This document shows positions 1 to 5,657 of a stretch of 5,657 bases of DNA, piece by piece. Source of the DNA: Rhodospirillales bacterium (GTDB taxonomy: Bacteria; Pseudomonadota; Alphaproteobacteria; Rhodospirillales; UBA2165); NCBI GenBank assembly GCA_013204125.1, contig JABMOP010000331.1:1-5657 (forward strand), in the 5' to 3' direction. Position 1 is the stretch's first letter. Each line of letters begins with the position of its first letter. The notes beneath the pieces are model-generated. The model searched no databases and was not told the origin of the DNA. It saw nothing but the letters and a program-made list of their open reading frames with translations. Position numbers and translations under genes: made by a program.

Positions 1-84
1 ATATTTTTGTCACAATTTGGTCTTTTTTTGGATTTACTCGTTTCAGCGACCTAACAGCCACAATATGATAATCGGGGATTTTCC
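1..84 (+). promoter_or_regulatory. Upstream region of chvI: probable promoter and ribosome binding site
   Basis: This AT-rich, non-coding stretch precedes the first gene of the block and must hold its ribosome binding site: GGGGA at 74-78, six bases before the ATG at 85. No clean sigma-70 pair can be assigned. TTGTCA at 7-12 resembles a -35 box, but the best matching -10 (TTTACT, 33-38) leaves a 20-base spacer, which is too long. TATGAT at 64-69 resembles a -10 but would leave almost no leader. TTGTCACAA (7-15) is a small perfect palindrome. TTTG recurs at 6-9, 16-19 and 27-30, close to one helical turn apart, as could suit an OmpR-family regulator. The role is inferred from position; the exact promoter is unknown. 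Confidence 0.45.
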
Positions 85-798
85 ATGAACAGTATCGCTT
101 TGGTAGATGACGACCGCAATATCCTGACCTCCGTTTCGATGGCGTTGGAGGCGGAAGGATACCAAGTCGATACCTATGCCGACGGCGCCGACGCTTTACG
201 CGCCTTTACCCGAAAGCCGGTAGATTTGATCATCTTAGATATCAAAATGCCGCGCATGGACGGCATGGAAGTTCTTGCCAAGCTCCGCGAAAATAGCGCC
301 GTACCGGTAATCTTCCTGACCTCCAAGGACGATGAAATAGACGAGGTTTTGGGCCTTCGCATGGGTGCCGATGATTATTTGAAAAAGCCATTTTCCCAGC
401 GTCTCTTAATCGAACGCATCAAGGCGCTTTTGAGACGGCGCGAATTGGACCAATCCGAAGGCAGTGAAGGCGCAAAAAAAGACGCCATCCGACGCGGTGA
501 ATTGCTGATCGATCCGGCGCGCCATCAATGTGCCTGGCAAGGCAAGGCGCTTAATCTTACGGTGACGGAATTTCTGCTTCTCCAATCGCTCGCCGGGCGG
601 CCCGGCCATGTTAAAAACCGCGACCAATTGATCGATGCCGCTTATGGGGAGCATATCTACGTCGATGACCGTACCATCGACAGCCACATCAAGCGATTGC
701 GAAAGAAATTTCGCGATGTCGATTCCGAGTTTTCTGAAATCGAAACCCTATACGGCGTTGGTTACCGCTATCGAGAACCGCAAATGCAGCCTGGATAA
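85..798 (+). CDS. chvI: ChvI-type two-component response regulator (OmpR/PhoB family)
   Basis: This is a cytoplasmic DNA-binding response regulator of 237 residues, the normal length for the family. The N-terminal receiver domain (about 1-120) has the acidic pocket Asp8-Asp9-Asp10, the phospho-acceptor Asp52 in [10 protein letters not shown], the switch Thr79 and the conserved Lys101 in the KKPF motif. A winged-helix DNA-binding domain follows at about 132-232, with the [16 protein letters not shown] recognition helix and the closing LYGVGYRY hairpin. The ATG is preceded by GGGGA six bases away. The gene lies five bases before chvG, its presumed sensor kinase, and opens the hprK-rapZ-EIIA-HPr block. 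This order is the main reason to call it ChvI rather than another OmpR-type regulator. In Rhizobiales and Caulobacter, ChvI controls envelope, acid-stress and exopolysaccharide genes; its targets here are not visible. Confidence 0.93.
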   Translation: MNSIALVDDDRNILTSVSMALEAEGYQVDTYADGADALRAFTRKPVDLIILDIKMPRMDGMEVLAKLRENSAVPVIFLTSKDDEIDEVLGLRMGADDYLKKPFSQRLLIERIKALLRRRELDQSEGSEGAKKDAIRRGELLIDPARHQCAWQGKALNLTVTEFLLLQSLAGRPGHVKNRDQLIDAAYGEHIYVDDRTIDSHIKRLRKKFRDVDSEFSEIETLYGVGYRYREPQMQPG

Positions 799-803
799 AA
801 TGT

Positions 804-2435
804 GTGGACCGTAAATCTGGATCGGGGGATTTAGGCACGCCGTCGCCGTCGCGGCGGCGTTTGTCGCCAATCAGCCGGCGAATCTTAGCCGTCAATGTAT
901 TTGCGCTGGCGGTGCTGGTAGTTGGTCTTCTTTATGTCGGGCAATATCGCCAAGAGCTGATCGAATCTGAAATTGCGGCGCTGACGACCCAGGCGGAAAT
1001 GTTTGCAGCCGCCCTTGGAGAGGCTGCGGTTGGACCTGAAAATTCTGAAAACCAACAGTTACTCCCCGATATTGCGGGTCAAATCGTCCGCCGCCTCGCC
1101 GTAACCACCCATACCAGCGCCCGCCTAGTGGCGCTGGATGGCCGCGTCCTCACCGATAGCGGCATCAGAACCGGTCCCGGCGGCAGAGTGCAAATCGAAG
1201 ATTTGCCGCCCCCGAATGAAGCGCCCGGTGGCTTTATGAGAAAGGCGCTTGAAATGTATGACCGCGTTTTAGGAAATTTTCTAAATGCGGATTTCCGGCC
1301 GCCGGCCAGCGGTGGCGGTCAGCGCGCGTCATACCCTGAAATCCGCCAAGCGCTGGCCGGCGAAAACGGCAGCGCGGTCTCCCGAGATGCGGGTGGCAAT
1401 ATCATCGTTGCCGTTGCCGTTCCGGTGCAGCGTTATAAAAAAGTTCTGGGCGCGCTCAATTTGGTGAAGGATACGAGGTTTATCGAAGAAGCCGTCTATC
1501 AGGTGCGCTTGGATATCCTAAAAATGTTCGGCATAGCGCTGCTGATTACGGTGGCGCTATCGGTGTACCTTGCCGGCACGATCGCCCGGCCGCTCCGGCG
1601 GTTGGCGCTGGCCGCCGATCACGTCCGCAGAGGATTGAGCCGTCAATATACGATCCCCGATTTAGGGCGGCGGCGCGACGAAATTGGCGAATTATGCGGT
1701 GCGCTCAAAGACATGACCGAAGCCATGTGGCAACGCATGGACGCGATCGAAGGCTTTGCCGCCGATGTGGCGCATGAGATCAAAAACCCTCTGACATCAT
1801 TGAAAAGCGCCGTAGAAACCGCCCGGCGGCTTGACGATCCCGATCAGCAGCGGAAATTAATGGTTATCATCCAAGATGATATCGACCGCCTTGATCGGCT
1901 AATCAGTGATATTTCCAACGCTTCGCGCATCGATGCTGAGTTGTCGCGCGCCGAAATGACGCCTGTCGATATACGTGGGGTGTTGCACACTTTGGTACAA
2001 ATTCACCGGGCTTCCGACACTGCCGGCCATATCAGCCTGGGGCTAAACTTGCCGGCGGAAAAGCCATTGGTGGTAGACGGGATCGAAGATCGCATCGTTC
2101 AGGTGCTGCGCAATCTGATTTCCAACGCCATCAGTTTCAGCCCGCAAAGCGGGCGCATTCAATTGTCCGGCGGGCATGGCGACGGCTATGTTGAGATCAC
2201 TGTTGAAGACGAAGGCCCGGGCTTGCCCGCCGGTGTTGAATTATCGATCTTCGAGCGGTTTTACCGTGAACGGCCCGAGGGCGAAAAATTCGGATCGCAT
2301 TCCGGTCTCGGCTTAAGTATTTCCAAACAAATCGTAGCGGCGCATGGCGGCACGATCCGGGCCGAGAACCGGACCGATGATGAGGGCAAAGTTTTGGGCG
2401 CACGTTTTATTGTCCGCTTCCCCGAAGCACAGTAA
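804..2435 (+). CDS. chvG: ChvG/ExoS-type membrane sensor histidine kinase
   Basis: This 543-residue inner-membrane sensor kinase is the presumed partner of ChvI. A cytoplasmic Arg-rich tail leads into transmembrane helix 1 (about 27-46), a periplasmic sensing region (about 47-238) and helix 2 (about 241-261). HAMP (about 260-315) and HisKA follow, with phospho-acceptor His324 in the HEIKNP box. The catalytic ATPase domain has the N-box around Asn437-Asn441, the G1 box DEGPG (469-473), the F-box FERF (483-486) and the G2 box GLGLS (501-505). All kinase motifs are intact. The start is GTG at 804: an ATG at 800 in another frame hits a stop at once, and the family's Arg-rich lead and first helix need this start. 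The Shine-Dalgarno is weak, and the five-base gap after chvI suggests translational coupling. In Rhizobiales, periplasmic ExoR inhibits this sensor; no exoR is in the window. Confidence 0.93.
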   Translation: MDRKSGSGDLGTPSPSRRRLSPISRRILAVNVFALAVLVVGLLYVGQYRQELIESEIAALTTQAEMFAAALGEAAVGPENSENQQLLPDIAGQIVRRLAVTTHTSARLVALDGRVLTDSGIRTGPGGRVQIEDLPPPNEAPGGFMRKALEMYDRVLGNFLNADFRPPASGGGQRASYPEIRQALAGENGSAVSRDAGGNIIVAVAVPVQRYKKVLGALNLVKDTRFIEEAVYQVRLDILKMFGIALLITVALSVYLAGTIARPLRRLALAADHVRRGLSRQYTIPDLGRRRDEIGELCGALKDMTEAMWQRMDAIEGFAADVAHEIKNPLTSLKSAVETARRLDDPDQQRKLMVIIQDDIDRLDRLISDISNASRIDAELSRAEMTPVDIRGVLHTLVQIHRASDTAGHISLGLNLPAEKPLVVDGIEDRIVQVLRNLISNAISFSPQSGRIQLSGGHGDGYVEITVEDEGPGLPAGVELSIFERFYRERPEGEKFGSHSGLGLSISKQIVAAHGGTIRAENRTDDEGKVLGARFIVRFPEAQ

Positions 2436-2449
2436 GCTGAAGTTCCCAT

Positions 2450-2464
2450 TTGGCGAAAGGCCAA
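2450..2464 (+). promoter_or_regulatory. Small hairpin around the hprK ribosome binding site
   Basis: TTGGC (2450-2454) and GCCAA (2460-2464) can pair into a five-base stem with a GAAAG loop. The loop, plus the first stem base, contains the purine-rich GAAAGG that sits eight bases before the hprK ATG at 2469. A second purine run, AAGGA (2463-2467), is too close to that ATG to serve it, but would suit a GTG at 2478. The stem is short and has no U-tract, so it is not a terminator. A modest effect on hprK translation is possible but unproven. Confidence 0.25.
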
Positions 2465-2468
2465 GGAT

Positions 2469-2903
2469 ATGGAACAAGTGCACGGAACTTCGGTTGTTAT
2501 CGGCGTTCGTGGTGTATTGCTGCTTGGGCCGTCCGGTTCTGGAAAATCGGATCTCGCCATGCGGCTCATCGACCGCGGCGCCGAACTTGTCGCCGACGAT
2601 TATGTTGATCTGGAACTTTCCAAAGCCGGAATTCAGATGTCTGCGCCGGAACAAATCGCCGGCATGCTGGAACTTCGGGGTGTTGGTTTAATTTCGCTCA
2701 GCCATGCGGCAACGGCCAAGTTAGAGTTGGTGATCGAACTTGTTCCCGCCGCAGAAGTGCCGCGCTTGCCGGACGCCGAGTTTTATATCCTTTGCGGGCG
2801 CCCCGTGCCGAAACTGCGCTTATATCCGTTTGAGTTATCCGCGCCGATAAAAGTGGAGCAAGCTTTGGTCGTTGCCTCAAAAGGACTGGAAGCCGCTCAA
2901 TGA
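2469..2903 (+). CDS. hprK: HPr kinase/phosphorylase, short alphaproteobacterial form
   Basis: This soluble P-loop kinase is predicted to phosphorylate HPr on Ser46 (and possibly to remove that phosphate), linking metabolic state to the phosphotransferase branch encoded downstream. The 144 residues correspond only to the C-terminal catalytic domain of Firmicutes HprK (about 310 residues). This short form is normal in alphaproteobacteria, so it is not a truncation. Walker A is GPSGSGKS (20-27). The acidic catalytic pair is Asp43-Asp44 in LVADD, and the family signature LELRGVGLI lies at 67-75. The ATG start gives the N-terminus with His5-Gly-Thr that resembles the family's usual HAT stretch. 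An in-frame GTG at 2478 is a less likely alternative. The gap after chvG is 33 bp, and the stop codon overlaps the rapZ start. Confidence 0.93.
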   Translation: MEQVHGTSVVIGVRGVLLLGPSGSGKSDLAMRLIDRGAELVADDYVDLELSKAGIQMSAPEQIAGMLELRGVGLISLSHAATAKLELVIELVPAAEVPRLPDAEFYILCGRPVPKLRLYPFELSAPIKVEQALVVASKGLEAAQ

Positions 2904-3793
2904 ATAATGCTGGGGCCACCCATCGCCGCCGCATAATTTTAGTGACCGGCATGTCCGGCGCGGGAAAGTCTTCGGCGCTGAAAGCGCTGGAAGATTTGAA
3001 TTTCGAAGCCGTCGACAATGTGCCCCTGTCGCTTTTGGGGGCGCTGGTTTCCGGATCAGGGCAGGAATTAGCGCTCCCCGATATGGGCCGCTCGCTCGCC
3101 ATCGGCGTCGATATCCGGACCCGTGATTTTGGTGTTGATGCCCTTGTCGAAAAATTGGATCAGCTGATCTCGGCGGGAAATGCAGATGTGCGGGCGGTGT
3201 TTATAGATTGCGATGACGAAGAACTTCGCCGCCGCTACGAAGAAACCCGCCATCGTCACCCGCTCGCCATCGACCGTCCGGTTGCCGATGGCATCGCCCA
3301 TGAACGTAAATTTGTCTCCAAGTTGCGTGACCGGGCCGATTTGACGATTGACACCACCGGCCTCGGCCCAGGCGAGTTGAAACGCATACTGGACGGGCAC
3401 TTCGGGCCTGAAAATCAATCCAGCCTCGCGGTCTTCGTCACCTCGTTTTCCTATCGGCGCGGCATCCCGCGTGAAGCGGATTTGGTATTCGATGTGCGCT
3501 TTCTCGCAAACCCCCATTACGAAGCGGACCTCAAAGATTTAAATGGGCGCGACGCCGCAATCGGCGAATTTATCGAGCGCGACGAAGCCTATCCCGCATT
3601 TTTTAAAAACCTGACGAACCTGATCGAGCCGTTGCTGCCGCGCTACCGGGCCGAAGGCAAAAGTTATCTCACCGTCGCCGTTGGATGTACCGGCGGGCGG
3701 CACCGGTCGGTTTTCGTTGCGGAGCAGCTTAGATTATGGTTTGAAGGATTGGATCAGGCGGTCCGCCTTCATCACCGGGACCTAGAAGATTGA
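2900..3793 (+). CDS. rapZ: RapZ (YvcJ/YhbJ) family P-loop nucleotide-binding regulator
   Basis: This 297-residue cytoplasmic protein has the normal length and layout of RapZ. The N-terminal P-loop domain has Walker A GMSGAGKSS (17-25), followed by LEDLNFEAVDNVP and the GVDIRTRDF stretch (about 69-77). The C-terminal domain ends with the conserved GCTGGRHRS motif (262-270). In Enterobacteria, RapZ binds glucosamine-6-phosphate and the small RNA GlmZ to control GlmS; in Bacillus the homologue YvcJ hydrolyses nucleotides. GlmY/GlmZ RNAs are not known from alphaproteobacteria, so the target here is open. The ATG lies in an ATGA overlap with the hprK stop and has GGAAG (2888-2892) seven bases upstream, which supports both the start and translational coupling. 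EIIA follows after 36 bp, placing this gene between the kinase and the carriers of the phosphotransfer branch. Confidence 0.94.
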   Translation: MNNAGATHRRRIILVTGMSGAGKSSALKALEDLNFEAVDNVPLSLLGALVSGSGQELALPDMGRSLAIGVDIRTRDFGVDALVEKLDQLISAGNADVRAVFIDCDDEELRRRYEETRHRHPLAIDRPVADGIAHERKFVSKLRDRADLTIDTTGLGPGELKRILDGHFGPENQSSLAVFVTSFSYRRGIPREADLVFDVRFLANPHYEADLKDLNGRDAAIGEFIERDEAYPAFFKNLTNLIEPLLPRYRAEGKSYLTVAVGCTGGRHRSVFVAEQLRLWFEGLDQAVRLHHRDLED

Positions 3794-3829
3794 GCGCCCG
3801 CCGGCACTGCGCAAAGAAGAGAAAATAAT

Positions 3830-4237
3830 ATGATTGGCTTGATATTGGTAACCCACGGCCGCTTGGCAGATGAGTTAATTAACGCGTTGGAACATGTGGT
3901 CGGCCCGCAATCAAATGTCGCGGCGATCTGCATTGATGCTGATGACGATATGGAGCAGCGCCGTGCCGATATCGTAAAGGCCGCCGAAGAAGTCGATAGC
4001 GGATCCGGCGTTGTCGTTTTAACGGATATGTTCGGCGGCACGCCATCGAATTTGGCGATTTCAATTCTCGACCGGCCTAATTTTGAAGTTATCGCCGGGG
4101 TCAATTTGCCGATGCTGGTCAAATTCGCAAGCGTTCGTGAAAGCTCCGATCTGGCGGCCGCCTGTATCATGGCCCAGGACGCGGGGCGCAAATACATAAA
4201 TATCGCATCCGAGCTCCTGGCCAAGGATAAGACTTAA
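3830..4237 (+). CDS. PTS EIIA component, mannose family, orphan regulatory type
   Basis: This 135-residue soluble EIIA(Man) domain protein is expected to take a phosphate from HPr on His9, in the N-terminal LILVTHGRLADEL segment. The second active-site loop is DMFGGTPSN (66-74), whose Asp66 matches the Asp next to the active His in the family. Family members are about 130-150 residues, so it is complete. No EIIB, EIIC or EIID gene is present, so it is unlikely to serve sugar uptake directly and more likely regulates other proteins by its phosphorylation state, as proposed for the alphaproteobacterial homologues (often named ptsA, manX or EIIA-Man). The purine-rich AGAAGAGA (3815-3822) precedes the ATG by seven bases. 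HPr follows 28 bp downstream. Confidence 0.92.
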   Translation: MIGLILVTHGRLADELINALEHVVGPQSNVAAICIDADDDMEQRRADIVKAAEEVDSGSGVVVLTDMFGGTPSNLAISILDRPNFEVIAGVNLPMLVKFASVRESSDLAAACIMAQDAGRKYINIASELLAKDKT

Positions 4238-4265
4238 AATCCGGGCCTAATTTATTCGGCGGGTC

Positions 4266-4532
4266 ATGGCGCAAGATACTTTCACCATTTCAAATAAACG
4301 CGGATTACACGCCCGGGCGGCGGCTAAGTTCGTCAAGCTGGCCGGTACATTCGATGCGGAAATCGATGTATCAAAGGACGGCACCAACGTGTCCGGTCTT
4401 TCGATAATGGGTTTAATGATGCTTGCCGCCGCGCCTGGCCAGACAATCGAAATTTCTACTTCCGGCGTTGATGCGGCGGCGGCGCTGGCCGATCTCGGCC
4501 AATTGGTTAAAGACGGCTTCGAAGAAGACTGA
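4266..4532 (+). CDS. ptsH: HPr phosphocarrier protein
   Basis: This 88-residue HPr has the usual length. It would carry phosphate from enzyme I (not encoded here) on His15, in the NKRGLHARAAAKF motif, to the EIIA encoded just upstream. It also has the regulatory serine Ser46 in the LSIMGLMML segment, at the classical numbering position. This serine is the expected target of the HprK in the same block, so both phosphorylation sites are present. The C-terminus is acidic (FEED). The Shine-Dalgarno is poor (GGCGGG at 4258-4263), so translation may depend partly on coupling with EIIA. It belongs to the regulatory (PTS-Ntr-like) HPr group of alphaproteobacteria by context; the sequence alone does not say which enzyme I feeds it. 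Confidence 0.95.
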   Translation: MAQDTFTISNKRGLHARAAAKFVKLAGTFDAEIDVSKDGTNVSGLSIMGLMMLAAAPGQTIEISTSGVDAAAALADLGQLVKDGFEED

Positions 4533-4533
4533 A

Positions 4534-4578
4534 ATGCCGTCGCAGGCGGCTCTTGCCGCGATCATCAACCAACTTTAG
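4534..4578 (+). other. Fourteen-codon mini-ORF between ptsH and the kinase
   Basis: An ATG one base after the ptsH stop opens a 14-codon frame (MPSQAALAAIINQL) that ends in TAG at 4576-4578, nine bases before the kinase GTG start and in the same frame as the kinase. It contains a five-base-pair hairpin (GCGGC 4546-4550, GCCGC 4555-4559, loop TCTT). It could be a leader peptide, the remnant of a longer kinase N-terminus cut by a stop codon, or chance. It has no clear ribosome binding site of its own, though ribosomes ending at ptsH could restart here. Whether it is translated is uncertain. Confidence 0.2.
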
Positions 4579-4580
4579 GA
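4577..4580 (+). promoter_or_regulatory. Ribosome binding site deciding the kinase start
   Basis: AGGA lies seven bases before GTG at 4588. The in-frame TAG at 4576-4578 rules out any start further upstream, so this site fixes the GTG as the first usable and best-supported start of the terminal kinase. Confidence 0.6.
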
Positions 4581-4587
4581 TTCCAGT

Positions 4588-5657
4588 GTGAACGTTCTGG
4601 AAAAAATCGGGTCCGACCAGCAATTGATCGAGGCCTTGCCCGTTGCCGTTGCCGTGTTTGGCGAAAACGGCCGGCTCTGCTTGTTTAACCAAGCCTATAT
4701 CTCCCTTTTCCAATTGGACCGGGCGTGGCTCGAAGGGCAGCCCAGTTACAGCGATCTCCTAACCCACCTGCGCGAAACCCAAATGTTACCGGAAGTGGTT
4801 GATTTCAAAGCGTTTCGCGTGGCCGAAACGGCGCGCCTGGCGAATCTTAAAACCCCCCAAACGGATACGCTATATCTGCCGAGCGGCGCCGCAATTCGGC
4901 GTCTGGCGACGCCGGCGGACGGCGGCTTTATTCTCTCTTACGAAGATTTATCGGCCCGGCTTGAAGCCGAGCGCGCGCGCAACGAGTTTGCCGCCGTGCA
5001 GCAACAATCTCTCGACCATTTAAGCGAATCGCTCGCGGTTTTTGGCGCCGATGGGCGAATGAAGTTTTGTAACGCCGCTTTTAGATCCCTCTGGGGACTG
5101 GAAGATGGATCGGACGGATTGGCCTTGCCGGCGGTCCTGGATTTGATGCAAGCGGCCCTTCTTGCCGATGGTGATTGGCCTGAAATTCGCGAACAATTGG
5201 CGCTCCGCCTGCTTGGCCGCAAATCCGGCGCCGGGCGGATTGAACTTAGCGATGGGCGGGTGTTGGAAGCCAGCCATATTCCGTTGCCCGATGGTGCAGC
5301 GTTGCTGCGCTATGCCGATATTACCGATAGCGCCCATCTGCAAGATGCTTTACGCGAAAAGGCCCAATCGATGGAAATCGCCAATCGCGCTAAATCTGAA
5401 TTCATGGCAACCCTGTCCCATCAAGTGCGCACCCCGTTGACCACGATCTCCGGCTTTGCCCAATTGTTGTCGGGCGAGCATGTCGGCAAGCTGAATAAGC
5501 GCCAGGGCGAATACGCCGATGGCATCGTCCATCAGTCAAAGGCGTTGTCGTCGTTGCTGGCGGGAATTGTCGAACTTGCCGGGATCGAAGCCGGACTTTC
5601 CAAGCTGGAAATCGCGCCCATCGATCTACACGCGGCCCTTAACGATGCCTTTCAAAT
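4588..5657 (+). CDS. Soluble two-PAS sensor histidine kinase, DivL/PleC-like (3' end outside window)
   Basis: The open frame runs uninterrupted from GTG 4588 to the window edge (356 full codons), so the gene is partial at its 3' end. There is no signal peptide or membrane helix, so it is predicted to be cytoplasmic. Two PAS-type (PAS_7-like) folds lie at about 13-115 (LPVAVAVFGENGRLCLFNQA) and about 141-247 (LSESLAVFGADGRMKFCNAA), joined by a charged helical linker (about 121-140). A second coil (about 250-275) leads into HisKA. The H-box reads SHQVRTPLTT: phospho-acceptor His278 is present, Gln279 replaces the usual Glu/Asp, and Thr282 is kept. The ATPase domain would lie beyond the window. 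It starts 55 bp after ptsH. PAS-type kinases of this sort occur near ptsH in Rhizobiales, and the architecture recalls DivL, whose Caulobacter form has Tyr instead of His. DivL identity is a hypothesis, so no symbol is given. Confidence 0.88.
   Translation, partial: MNVLEKIGSDQQLIEALPVAVAVFGENGRLCLFNQAYISLFQLDRAWLEGQPSYSDLLTHLRETQMLPEVVDFKAFRVAETARLANLKTPQTDTLYLPSGAAIRRLATPADGGFILSYEDLSARLEAERARNEFAAVQQQSLDHLSESLAVFGADGRMKFCNAAFRSLWGLEDGSDGLALPAVLDLMQAALLADGDWPEIREQLALRLLGRKSGAGRIELSDGRVLEASHIPLPDGAALLRYADITDSAHLQDALREKAQSMEIANRAKSEFMATLSHQVRTPLTTISGFAQLLSGEHVGKLNKRQGEYADGIVHQSKALSSLLAGIVELAGIEAGLSKLEIAPIDLHAALNDAFQ

Noticed and set aside
64..69. TATGAT as the -10 box of the chvI promoter
   Set aside because: It is too close to the ATG at 85 to leave room for the ribosome binding site at 74-78, and no -35 match lies at the proper distance.
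2261..2654. Overlapping minus-strand open frames of about 100 codons across the chvG/hprK junction
   Set aside because: They are antisense to two clear genes, have no domain resemblance and low-complexity composition; typical shadows in GC-rich DNA.
2344..2691. A + strand open frame of 115 codons bridging the end of chvG and the start of hprK
   Set aside because: It lies in another frame over the well-conserved chvG G2 box and the hprK P-loop, and shows no recognisable domain.
2469..2903. hprK read as a truncated or decayed gene because it is under half the Firmicutes length
   Set aside because: Alphaproteobacterial HprK normally lacks the N-terminal domain, and all catalytic motifs are present.
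3772..4224. A minus-strand open frame of 150 codons opposite EIIA
   Set aside because: It covers the EIIA gene almost exactly in antisense, and the EIIA active-site motifs prove the + strand is coding.
4546..4559. GCGGC-TCTT-GCCGC hairpin after ptsH as a rho-independent terminator
   Set aside because: The stem is only five base pairs and is followed by GATCATC, with no run of T, so it is unlikely to stop transcription.
4799..5440. Closed open frames of 74 and 92 codons on the + strand (4799-5023, 5162-5440) and antisense frames in the same area
   Set aside because: All lie inside the long uninterrupted kinase frame from 4588 to the window end, which has PAS and HisKA motifs.

Overview
The window is a compact, one-directional run of seven genes, all on the + strand, from an alphaproteobacterium. 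Gene order and protein families show this: a ChvI/ChvG-type two-component pair followed by a short, alphaproteobacterial-type HPr kinase, RapZ, an orphan mannose-family EIIA and HPr. This is a well-known conserved chromosomal block in that class. Base composition is moderately GC-rich and even. I see no mobile elements, RNA genes, CRISPR arrays or signs of recent transfer. Genus cannot be read from the sequence; a free-living Rhodospirillales-like lineage is only a guess.

Layout: 1-84 is an AT-rich upstream region carrying the probable promoter and ribosome binding site. 85-798 is chvI (response regulator) and 804-2435 is chvG (membrane sensor kinase). 2469-2903 is hprK, which overlaps rapZ (2900-3793) by four bases (ATGA). 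3830-4237 is the mannose-family EIIA and 4266-4532 is ptsH (HPr). 4588-5657 is the 5' part of a soluble two-PAS histidine kinase that runs off the window. Gaps between genes are 5 to 55 bp and none contains a convincing terminator, so the whole block could be one transcript.

How the genes may work together (inference from families): ChvG/ChvI senses envelope or acid-type stress at the membrane and controls transcription. HprK, HPr and EIIA form a regulatory phosphotransfer branch with no sugar permease. HPr keeps both His15 (phosphorelay) and Ser46 (HprK target), so it can integrate the two inputs. RapZ is translationally tied to HprK. The last gene resembles the PAS-type kinases of the DivL/PleC kind. 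It keeps the phospho-accepting His but has Gln in place of the usual acidic residue directly after it, which suggests altered or lost autokinase activity.

The block as a whole is a known conserved cluster rather than a new system. The most interesting points are the non-canonical H-box of the terminal kinase, its position directly behind ptsH, and the regulatory details at the gene junctions.
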